Source: an uncultured Bacteroidota bacterium
Lineage (GTDB): Bacteria > Bacteroidota > Bacteroidia > Flavobacteriales > Flavobacteriaceae
Direction of reading: 5' to 3'
Length of the DNA stretch: 64,000 bases
Assembly (NCBI GenBank): GCA_902594745.1
Contig: CACJNF010000001.1
Span: 62,001 to 126,000 of the forward strand
The notes below the pieces were generated by a model. The model ran no database searches, was not told where the DNA came from, and saw only the letters and a program-made list of their open reading frames with translations. This document shows, in pieces, positions 41,233-49,030 of this stretch (its first letter is position 1; each line of letters opens with the position of its first letter). Position numbers and translations under genes: made by a program.

Positions 41233-42360
41233 ATGAAATTTAAATTTCTTCTTTTTTTAACTCCCTTAATTCTATTGTCATCTTGTTCAAATGATGTCAG
41301 TGAATATCAAGTAATTAACAAAAGACCTTTGTATACCCATGAATTCTTTCAAGGTGAAGGTGATATTAGCGACTCAATAATGATTCCTCAAGAATATTAT
41401 TTAGAATTAGATTTAGTTAATATCCAGGGTCTTGAAACAAATAAAGAAATTTATAGATTAGTTGGAAGCTATGCTACATACTCTAATATATTAGAACCTT
41501 ATGTAGATATAGATGGAGACACGTTATATTATCCTACTGACCAGTATATGGAACTTGTTGCACCATTTAATACCAGTGAAACATTTTATGAAAAATTAAG
41601 TGAATACCCTTTGTCACAGAGTGAAGAAGTCGTAGGTTGGGATAAAGACAGAGTATCATTAAATGATTCAATTTTCCAAAATGTTACATCATTTGATTTA
41701 AATATGTTTCACAATTGGGATTTAAGAAAATACCCTTTTGATACTCAGGAACTAAAGATTCAATTCAAATCATATACTGATACAAGTTTAGTTAGATTAA
41801 AAAACACAGAATACCTAAAGTCTTTTGAAGAAGAACAGAAACTTATAGCAGAAAATAATGACCTTCAAACTGGATTTACTGTTGACAGGATAACTTTTGA
41901 AGAAAGATTTGAAACATCACCATATTATGATGTAGCATATGATAGAAATCAAGTATGGAGCGTAGGAACATATAAAGTTCATATAACCAGAGATGGTTCT
42001 TGGATATTTGTTAAATTATTCTTTGGTGGAATCTTAGCACTTGTAATATCATGGCTTGTTTTTATTATACCTCTAAGAGACTTTGCCTCTCGAATTGAGC
42101 TTTCAATTGGAGCTGTATTTGCAGCCGTTGGTAACAAATACTTTGTTGACTCTGCTGTAGACAGTCAAGTACTAACAGTTGCAGACCTATTTAACAACAT
42201 TATAATATTTATGGTTGTTTTAAATGTAGGACTAATCATTATGAAGAGAAATGTAGCTTTTAAAAATAAGCTCATTAATGATACTCGGACTGTTTCAAGG
42301 ATCTCTATCTATACTGCATTAGTTTTATTTGGGCTATTAACGATTTATACTATTACATGA
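41233..42360 (+). CDS. Pentameric ligand-gated ion channel (Cys-loop receptor superfamily) homologue with lipobox-like N-terminus
   Basis: NWDLRKYPFDTQELKIQFKSY (cf. GLIC LDFRRYPFDSQTLHIYL); four C-terminal TM helices with ISWLVFIIP (M1) and SRIELSIGAVFAAVGNKYF (M2); N-terminal LLSSCSND. Confidence 0.82.
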   Translation: MKFKFLLFLTPLILLSSCSNDVSEYQVINKRPLYTHEFFQGEGDISDSIMIPQEYYLELDLVNIQGLETNKEIYRLVGSYATYSNILEPYVDIDGDTLYYPTDQYMELVAPFNTSETFYEKLSEYPLSQSEEVVGWDKDRVSLNDSIFQNVTSFDLNMFHNWDLRKYPFDTQELKIQFKSYTDTSLVRLKNTEYLKSFEEEQKLIAENNDLQTGFTVDRITFEERFETSPYYDVAYDRNQVWSVGTYKVHITRDGSWIFVKLFFGGILALVISWLVFIIPLRDFASRIELSIGAVFAAVGNKYFVDSAVDSQVLTVADLFNNIIIFMVVLNVGLIIMKRNVAFKNKLINDTRTVSRISIYTALVLFGLLTIYTIT

Positions 42361-42998
42361 TAGATTTAATTACATCTGCTATAATTCCTCCTTTGTTAAT
42401 TGCATTTTTCATTTACAGAAATGATTTATATGAAGTGGAGCCACATAGACTCTTGATTAAAACATTCTTTTTAGGGTTTCTAATTACAGTTCCGATGATT
42501 TTAATTGAGCTATTAACTGGAGAAATTTTTGACAATATTCTTTTATACTCGCTCTTAGGTGTTGCTTTAGTTGAAGAAGGAATAAAGTATGTAACACTTC
42601 TACTTTATAATTATAAAAAAGATGATTTTAATGAACCTTATGATGGAATAATATACTCTGTTATGTTGACAATGGGTTTTGCGTTAGTAGAAAATGTTAT
42701 GTATGTAATTCAAGGTGGTGGAGAAGTTGCAATACTTAGAATGTTCAGCGCAATACCACTTCATGCAACTTGTGGAATTATCATGGGGTATTTCTTAGGT
42801 AAAGCTAAAATGGAACATGAGAACATAGAAAAAAATAAAATTTTGGCATTAGTTATTCCAACTATAATTCACGGCTTATACAACTATTTTATTTTTATTG
42901 AAATAATAACCTTCTCCTATATAATATTAATATTTGGAGTTATTTACGGTTTAAAAGCAATAAAAATACATCAGAAAAACTCTCCATTTAAAGAATGA
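42357..42998 (+). CDS. PrsW-like intramembrane metalloprotease
   Basis: ALVEEGIKYVTLL, FALVENVMYV, PLHATCGIIMGYFLG, PTIIHGLYNYF: conserved EE/EN/H/H in TM helices. Confidence 0.82.
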   Translation: MIDLITSAIIPPLLIAFFIYRNDLYEVEPHRLLIKTFFLGFLITVPMILIELLTGEIFDNILLYSLLGVALVEEGIKYVTLLLYNYKKDDFNEPYDGIIYSVMLTMGFALVENVMYVIQGGGEVAILRMFSAIPLHATCGIIMGYFLGKAKMEHENIEKNKILALVIPTIIHGLYNYFIFIEIITFSYIILIFGVIYGLKAIKIHQKNSPFKE

Positions 42999-43639
42999 AA
43001 AGATTTTACCTTCTAATATTATTTTTAATAATTGGATGCAATAGTGAGTCTTCAAACTATACTGATATAACTACACCTGAAAGAGATATTCAGTATTATG
43101 AACTAATAGAAAGAGTAGTTGTTGATGATAATGGAACTTCTATGACAATCATGTTACCAGAATACCTTATCAAACAAGAAAGCTCTTTGCCTCAAACTAT
43201 TAATTCTTTTGAGCTATTTAATGAAGAAACAAGGATGATGGTTGCTATTGATAAGCTTGAATCCCGAAACACCCTTAATGTTTCAAATAAGGACTATATA
43301 GATGCCACAAATAAAGCGTTTACTGATGAGTGGAACTCAGACCTCGAAAAAATTGAAGAGGTTCTACCCCAGCAGATATACACTAATCTTCAAGCTGTTT
43401 CTTTTAGGGCTGACCTAAAAATAAATGATAAATATTTTTTAGAAAGGGTTTTATATTACATCGATAGTAGACTTGAAGGAACAGAGTTAGAGGGAATTAT
43501 GTCTGTTGAATATAATTACAAGACAATTCATAACAAGAGACAGTACTCTATTAATATTGTTTTTTATGGTGATTACACAATTGCAAGTCACTATGCATTT
43601 GCAAGGTCAATAGCTGGGAGTATAAAGTTTATAAATTAA
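42995..43639 (+). CDS. Hypothetical lipoprotein in channel/PrsW operon
   Basis: MKRFYLLILFLIIGCNSESSN lipobox; 4-nt ATGA overlap with the PrsW gene. Confidence 0.65.
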   Translation: MKRFYLLILFLIIGCNSESSNYTDITTPERDIQYYELIERVVVDDNGTSMTIMLPEYLIKQESSLPQTINSFELFNEETRMMVAIDKLESRNTLNVSNKDYIDATNKAFTDEWNSDLEKIEEVLPQQIYTNLQAVSFRADLKINDKYFLERVLYYIDSRLEGTELEGIMSVEYNYKTIHNKRQYSINIVFYGDYTIASHYAFARSIAGSIKFIN

Positions 43640-43646
43640 TTTTTTT

Positions 43647-44387
43647 TTAATCTATAAATGAAGCATAAAGTATTCCTTGCTCCAATAATTTGATAAACAT
43701 TTTATTTGAATAGACTTCTTTTAAATGGCCTAAACCAGTATAGAATGACCTTCCCCCATCATAAGTATGATACCAAGTAATTGGGTGATAGTCTCCATTT
43801 TCCCCGCCATAATATGACTTCTCGTCTAATTCTAAGACAACATTAATATCAGCATTTGTGTAGTTAAAGTTATACCACTCATCTTCAACCTCCCATACTG
43901 GGCTTAAATGTTTAGTGAACCTTCCATTTTCAATTTTTAAAATCTTTGCATTTGTTGTTCCTTTCGGATGAGATTTAAAATAGGCCCCGACTAAATTACC
44001 ATACCATTCCCATTCATATTCAGTATCAGATGCAGAATGAACTCCCACAAAACCTTTTCCGCTTTGTATAAATTTCTCCATTACTACTTGTTCTTCTTCC
44101 GATAGAATATCTTCAGTTGTGTTAAGAAATATCAATGTTTTTATACTTTTTAGATTACTGTAGTTAATAACACTTGAATTATCTGAATGATAAACATTAA
44201 ATCTATTTTTATCACCTAGATACTTAATTAATTTTAAACCAGCTTCAATCGAGTCATGAACCCAACCTTCTGTCTCAGTTATAACTAAAACTGAGAAGTC
44301 ATTATCATTAGAACAATTTAAACATTTTGGCTTATCATTGAGAGATAACGTTATATTGATCAATATTAAATATGTCATTAATCTCAT
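43647..44387 (-). CDS. ThuA-domain protein
   Basis: FSVLVITETEGWVHDSIEAG, GKGFVGVHSASDTEYEWEWYGNLVGAYFKSHP, PITWYHTYDGGRSFYTGLGH. Confidence 0.92.
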   Translation of the reverse strand: MRLMTYLILINITLSLNDKPKCLNCSNDNDFSVLVITETEGWVHDSIEAGLKLIKYLGDKNRFNVYHSDNSSVINYSNLKSIKTLIFLNTTEDILSEEEQVVMEKFIQSGKGFVGVHSASDTEYEWEWYGNLVGAYFKSHPKGTTNAKILKIENGRFTKHLSPVWEVEDEWYNFNYTNADINVVLELDEKSYYGGENGDYHPITWYHTYDGGRSFYTGLGHLKEVYSNKMFIKLLEQGILYASFID

Positions 44388-44406
44388 ATCTATAATCTAT
44401 TTCTAT

Positions 44407-45273
44407 TTAGCTTTTGGAAAGTCCTAATCGCCACATCAGAATTCCCCCAGTAATAAACATCCATATTGAATAGGCACCAGTTGGAAGGCCCATCTCGACA
44501 TTTTTCAGTATGGTAGTAGCAATAACAAAAGCTAATGTTCCATTTTGAATTCCACTTTCAACTGTAATTGAAATTTGACTTTTCCCTTTTATGCCAATAA
44601 CTTTCGCAGTGATATATCCAAGTGCCATCGTTGATAAATTCAGGAGTAATGTTGCCAATCCAACCTCTTTCATAGCTTGAAGGATTAAATCTTTATTAGC
44701 AATCATGACAAGTAAAAAAATAATAATAAACAGCATTGTAGAAGCAATTCTCATAGGCCTTTCCATTCTCAAGGCGAAGCCTTCATTTTTTTTGCGAATC
44801 ATCATGCCTATGGAGACAGGAATTACCGTTATTAATAGAATTTGAAGCATAGTTTCAATTATAGGAAGTTCAATGACTACATCTGTCTCTCCAGTAAAAT
44901 AAGTAATAGCTTCTGATAAAATGATCGGAATTGTAAAAACAGTAATTAGGCTTGCTAGGGCAGTTAATGTGACAGAAAGACCAATATTTCCTCTAGCTAC
45001 CTGTGTAATAAGATTACTGGTGGGGCCACCTGGACATAAAGAGAGTATTATAATTCCAATAGCCATAGATGAATCTAGATCAAACAAAAGGATAATCAAA
45101 AACCCTATTAAAGGAAGAAAGACTAGCTGATTAATCAGACCGATAAAAACTTCCTTTGGATAAGTAAAAAGTCTGGCAAAATCCTTAACTACAAGGGTAA
45201 GACCCATACCAAACATTATAATTGCTAAAGAGATTGGTAAAAAAACTTGTGTGATAATTGTTGTTGCGTCCAT
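44407..45273 (-). CDS. Bile acid:sodium symporter (BASS) family transporter
   Basis: SLCPGGPTSNLITQVARGNIGLSVTLTALASL; VESGIQNGTLAFVIA. Confidence 0.9.
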   Translation of the reverse strand: MDATTIITQVFLPISLAIIMFGMGLTLVVKDFARLFTYPKEVFIGLINQLVFLPLIGFLIILLFDLDSSMAIGIIILSLCPGGPTSNLITQVARGNIGLSVTLTALASLITVFTIPIILSEAITYFTGETDVVIELPIIETMLQILLITVIPVSIGMMIRKKNEGFALRMERPMRIASTMLFIIIFLLVMIANKDLILQAMKEVGLATLLLNLSTMALGYITAKVIGIKGKSQISITVESGIQNGTLAFVIATTILKNVEMGLPTGAYSIWMFITGGILMWRLGLSKS

Positions 45274-45305
45274 ATTGATTCAAGCTTTCATATATAATTT
45301 ATCTA

Positions 45306-45671
45306 TTATTTATTAATTAGAGCATATTTAATAAGAGTTTCTAAAGATGTATAATCTAATGTTTTCTCATGAGTTGCTTCGAGAATAACTTGAGGAGCCT
45401 TTCCAGCCTTTTCAGCTTCAACCCATCTTGAAACACAAAGGCACCATTTGTCTCCAGCCTTTAAACCTGTAAAGTTATATAGGGGTATTGGAGATATAAG
45501 ATTATTTCCCATGGATGCAGAAAAATTTAAAAATTCGTCTGTCATTATCGCACATACTGTGTGTGTGCCTGTATCTTCTGAAATAGTTCGACAATTACCA
45601 TCTCTAAAATATCCAGTCATTGGATTTGAGCAACAAATTTGTAGTTCTTGACCAAATACATTTTTTTCCAT
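45306..45671 (-). CDS. DUF2237 family protein
   Basis: CCSNPMTGYFRDGNCRTISEDTGTHTVCAIMTDEFLNFS, GLKAGDKWCLCVSRWVEA. Confidence 0.92.
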   Translation of the reverse strand: MEKNVFGQELQICCSNPMTGYFRDGNCRTISEDTGTHTVCAIMTDEFLNFSASMGNNLISPIPLYNFTGLKAGDKWCLCVSRWVEAEKAGKAPQVILEATHEKTLDYTSLETLIKYALINK

Positions 45672-45751
45672 AATTATAAAATAAATAACCTCTGATTACT
45701 ATTTACTATGTCTAGCTTTTTACTTCACCAGAGGATTTATTAAATATAATT

Positions 45752-45778
45752 AAACCCATTACTAACAAGTAGGGTTTT
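45752..45778 (-). terminator. Candidate terminator hairpin of the DUF502/small-protein operon
   Basis: AAACCCatTACTaacaAGTAGGGTTTT inverted repeat. Confidence 0.4.
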
Positions 45779-45788
45779 CATTAAAAAT

Positions 45789-45914
45789 TTACTTTATAGA
45801 ATCTATTTTCTTTTCGATTCTTTCAAGTCTTTCTAGAATATTTTCAAAATAATTTTTTGCCTCAACCGGACAATTATTTAAAAAATGATCTAATAGGTCT
45901 TTATTGTTATCCAT
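45789..45914 (-). CDS. Small protein (41 aa) downstream of DUF502 gene
   Basis: MDNNKDLLDHFLNNCPVEAKNYFENILERLERIEKKIDSIK; not in the ORF track. Confidence 0.45.
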   Translation of the reverse strand: MDNNKDLLDHFLNNCPVEAKNYFENILERLERIEKKIDSIK

Positions 45915-45915
45915 A

Positions 45916-46548
45916 TTATTTCTTATTATCCCTAATTTTAACAGAATTAGGTGTCACAACACCTGCAGATATAACCAATTTAAACGCATCCTCAACACTA
46001 ATATCAAGCTCAAATGCATCTTTTTTAGGTATCAATACAAAAAAGCCCGAAGTTGGATTTGGAGTTGTTGGTACAAAGAGATTAATTAATTCTTCTCCAA
46101 TAATTGACTTCGCTTCACCTTGGTAATTTCCAGATTGAAATGCAATAACCCAGATCCCTTTATTTGGATACTGAATTAAAAATGCCTTTTTAAAGCTTTC
46201 AGATGAAGTATTTAAAACTGTATCAGACACTTTTTTTAGTATGTTATATATGTTTCGAAAACCTGGAATACTATTAAGAAGCTTTTCCCATAGTGCAACT
46301 AACCTTCGTCCTAATATATTAGTAACCAAAACTCCTGTTACAAGAATAATTATTAATAATAAGATAATACCAGATCCAGGAATAGTTGTATCTAAATTAA
46401 AAATAGCTTCTGGAAGATATTCTTGTGGAACAAGATTATTTATAAATTCTAAAAAGAATTTAATAACCACAATAGTTAAGATTAATGGTATCCAAAAAAG
46501 AAGTCCTGAAATAAGATAATTTCTTAGTCGTTTTAATATTTTTAACAT
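45916..46548 (-). CDS. DUF502 family membrane protein
   Basis: LRNYLISGLLFWIPLILTIVVIKF, IPGFRNIYNILKKVSDT, FVPTTPNPTSGFFVLIPKKD. Confidence 0.93.
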   Translation of the reverse strand: MLKILKRLRNYLISGLLFWIPLILTIVVIKFFLEFINNLVPQEYLPEAIFNLDTTIPGSGIILLLIIILVTGVLVTNILGRRLVALWEKLLNSIPGFRNIYNILKKVSDTVLNTSSESFKKAFLIQYPNKGIWVIAFQSGNYQGEAKSIIGEELINLFVPTTPNPTSGFFVLIPKKDAFELDISVEDAFKLVISAGVVTPNSVKIRDNKK

Positions 46549-46591
46549 GCTTGTTTGATATATAAGTAAGGTTTTCTAAATATAAAAATAA

Positions 46592-47263
46592 TTAGATTAT
46601 GGACTCCCCATCTAAATTTGTAGTAAGAACTTCAGACATGTAGTCAAAAAATGGTCTTATTGACTCAAAATAATTAACTAGATCTTTCTGAAATTTTTCA
46701 TCCAGAATGTCTTTTTCATTTAATTTTTTAATAAAAATGAACTGCTTTTTTTTAATTAGGTCAATATACTCATGTTCACTTTTAAAGCCTTTTGGTGATG
46801 TTTTCACCTCTTCTCCCCTAATATCTCCCCAGATATCTTTAATTTTTTTTTGATTTATTATTCTTTTAAATTCTTTACCATCTATTTCTATTTCTTTTCT
46901 AATCCTAAGTAAGTCTTCTTTATTAGGATTCCAAAAGCCAACCGCTATAAAGCTTTCATCTGCAGATATTTCTAAATAATAACCTCCTCTAAGCTCAGGT
47001 TTTGATCTGTGAAATGCCATACCAATGTTTTTCTTATATGGTGTTTTATCTTTGGAAAACCTTAAGTCTCTATATATTCTAAATATTTTTAATTTCTCGA
47101 TATCATCTGAAACATTAAGAGAATCATTAACTTCTTGAGCAAATATTTTTACTTCACTTAGAATAGTATTAAAACGTTCTTTATTTTCATTAAACCAATC
47201 TCTGTTGTTATTCAACTTTAGCTCTTTTAAAAAACTGATGGTATTCTTAGGGATTGGTTGCAT
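46592..47263 (-). CDS. DUF2461 (TIGR02453) family protein
   Basis: FLKELKLNNNRDWFNENKERF; IFRIYRDLRFSKDKTPYKKNIGMAFHR; GGYYLEIS. Confidence 0.93.
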   Translation of the reverse strand: MQPIPKNTISFLKELKLNNNRDWFNENKERFNTILSEVKIFAQEVNDSLNVSDDIEKLKIFRIYRDLRFSKDKTPYKKNIGMAFHRSKPELRGGYYLEISADESFIAVGFWNPNKEDLLRIRKEIEIDGKEFKRIINQKKIKDIWGDIRGEEVKTSPKGFKSEHEYIDLIKKKQFIFIKKLNEKDILDEKFQKDLVNYFESIRPFFDYMSEVLTTNLDGESII

Positions 47264-47283
47264 CTAGAAATTTTATTAGTATT

Positions 47284-47643
47284 CTAATTTAGGATTATTT
47301 CTTTATAATATTTTACGAGTGCTTTTTTGTAGGCAACTACAAATTGATAATATCTATAAAGGCTTAAATCTCCAAATCTATTTAATTCATTATATGTATC
47401 ATTTTCAAAACTCTTTAATCTTTTATCTAAAATATTTTGAATTTTCTCTACACTTTTAAATAGTAGTTTTCTTGTATTATTATCATGAAGATCATTGTAA
47501 TACTTATCTATAATTCCTCTTATCTGCTTTGGAGAAAGCTCTGAATACTTCTTTTGATTACTATACTTTTCTGTATATTCTTTCTTTAACCAGTTATACT
47601 CTGAATAAACACCATTAAAGAAGACTTCAAGCAATAATATCAT
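47284..47643 (-). CDS. Hypothetical protein (119 aa)
   Basis: Intact ORF with ATGA coupling to the small upstream ORF. Confidence 0.5.
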   Translation of the reverse strand: MILLLEVFFNGVYSEYNWLKKEYTEKYSNQKKYSELSPKQIRGIIDKYYNDLHDNNTRKLLFKSVEKIQNILDKRLKSFENDTYNELNRFGDLSLYRYYQFVVAYKKALVKYYKEIILN

Positions 47644-47795
47644 CTAATAAGATATTTTTTTGCAAGTTTAATTAGCCAACCAAATTTGTAGTACATCATT
47701 TTCAATGAGTAGAACATATATGTTTTAGAATATGATAATTTTTGAATGGTTTTATTACGACCAATTAAGTAAGAAGTTCGTCTAAATATTCTCAT
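47640..47795 (-). CDS. Small strongly basic protein (51 aa)
   Basis: MRIFRRTSYLIGRNKTIQKLSYSKTYMFYSLKMMYYKFGWLIKLAKKYLIR; stop overlaps the next ATG (ATGA); not in the ORF track. Confidence 0.4.
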   Translation of the reverse strand: MRIFRRTSYLIGRNKTIQKLSYSKTYMFYSLKMMYYKFGWLIKLAKKYLIR

Positions 47796-47879
47796 ATTAT
47801 ACCAAATTTATATATGATCTGTCAATTCTTATGGTTTATTGTATATTTTAAAAGATAATTAACAATTAAATTTAAAATC

Positions 47880-48713
47880 ATGAATAGATTTTATTCTTCA
47901 TTCTTGATACTATTATTTTTTTTAATTAACTCTTGTTCTAAGTCCAGTGATGCATATAATGTAATGTCTTTTAACATCAGATTAGATGTTGATAGTGATG
48001 GAGTTAACTCATGGGACAATAGAAAGCAAGAAATTGTTTCAATCATTAAAAATCAAAAAATAGATATTTTAGGAATTCAAGAGGGTCTACCTAGTCAAAT
48101 AAGCTATTTATTAGATGAATTAGATGAATATAATATGATTGGTGAAGGGAGAGATGGAGGAAATAGTGGTGAGTATTCTGCAATTTTTTACAATAATCAA
48201 AAACTAGTCTTGAATGACTCTGAGACATTTTGGTTATCAAACACACCAAACGTTCCTTCAATTGGATGGGACGCAGCATTAAACAGAATTGCTACTGTTG
48301 GAAGTTTTACAGTGTCAAAATCAAATGATAAGTTAATTATTTACAACTCTCATTTTGATCATATTGGCAAAATTGCTAGAGAAAATTCTGTAGATGTCAT
48401 ATTAAAACATGTAGATAAAAACAATTACCTTGAAAGTGCAATTGTTGTAATGGGAGATTTCAACTCTGAACCTAATGAAACTCCAATTTTAAAATTATCC
48501 GAATGGCTTAATGATTCTTTTTATGAGTTCCCAATAGAAGGACCCCATGGAACCTTTAATGGCTTTGATGTCAATAGTGAACTTAAAAATAGAATAGATT
48601 ATATTTTTACAAAAAATATTCAGATTTCAAATTACACACATGTTATGGAAAGACTCTCTAGTGGACTTTGGCCATCAGACCACCTTCCAATTGTTATTTC
48701 TTTTTCTTTCTAA
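47880..48713 (+). CDS. Endonuclease/exonuclease/phosphatase family lipoprotein
   Basis: Lipobox INSCSK; VMSFNIRLD, DILGIQEG, VVMGDFNSEPNE, SDHLPIVISF. Confidence 0.92.
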   Translation: MNRFYSSFLILLFFLINSCSKSSDAYNVMSFNIRLDVDSDGVNSWDNRKQEIVSIIKNQKIDILGIQEGLPSQISYLLDELDEYNMIGEGRDGGNSGEYSAIFYNNQKLVLNDSETFWLSNTPNVPSIGWDAALNRIATVGSFTVSKSNDKLIIYNSHFDHIGKIARENSVDVILKHVDKNNYLESAIVVMGDFNSEPNETPILKLSEWLNDSFYEFPIEGPHGTFNGFDVNSELKNRIDYIFTKNIQISNYTHVMERLSSGLWPSDHLPIVISFSF

Positions 48714-48891
48714 TAAATTGAAATATTATTAAATCAAGAAATAAAAATCCTAAAAATAACCATAAATACAAATCGTTGTCATCATAAAAGAAATATAAAA
48801 TACCACAAAAAATTGCAGGAAGTAAAACTATTATTTTAATAATATTGTCTTTGAATTCACCCGGGTATTCTTCTTTTTCTTCTTCTTTCAT
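48694..48891 (-). CDS. Small membrane protein (65 aa)
   Basis: Two hydrophobic segments. Confidence 0.45.
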   Translation of the reverse strand: MKEEEKEEYPGEFKDNIIKIIVLLPAIFCGILYFFYDDNDLYLWLFLGFLFLDLIIFQFIRKKKK

Positions 48892-48895
48892 ATTA

Positions 48896-49030
48896 TTAAT
48901 TTTTATTCAATAGTTTATTTATATTATCAATTGTAATCTTTAAAACTATTTGATGGACAGAGTCTTTTGGGTTCTTAATTTCCTCTTGCAACCTATTTAA
49001 TAAATCACCAATTGAATTCTCTTTTGTCAT
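48896..49030 (-). CDS. Small protein (44 aa)
   Basis: MTKENSIGDLLNRLQEEIKNPKDSVHQIVLKITIDNINKLLNKN, overlapping the stop of the M28 peptidase gene; not in the ORF track. Confidence 0.4.
   Translation of the reverse strand: MTKENSIGDLLNRLQEEIKNPKDSVHQIVLKITIDNINKLLNKN

Noticed and set aside
45857-46126. Plus-strand ORFs (45857-46126, 45904-46089) over the DUF502 gene
   Set aside because: Antisense to a well-supported gene on the minus strand.
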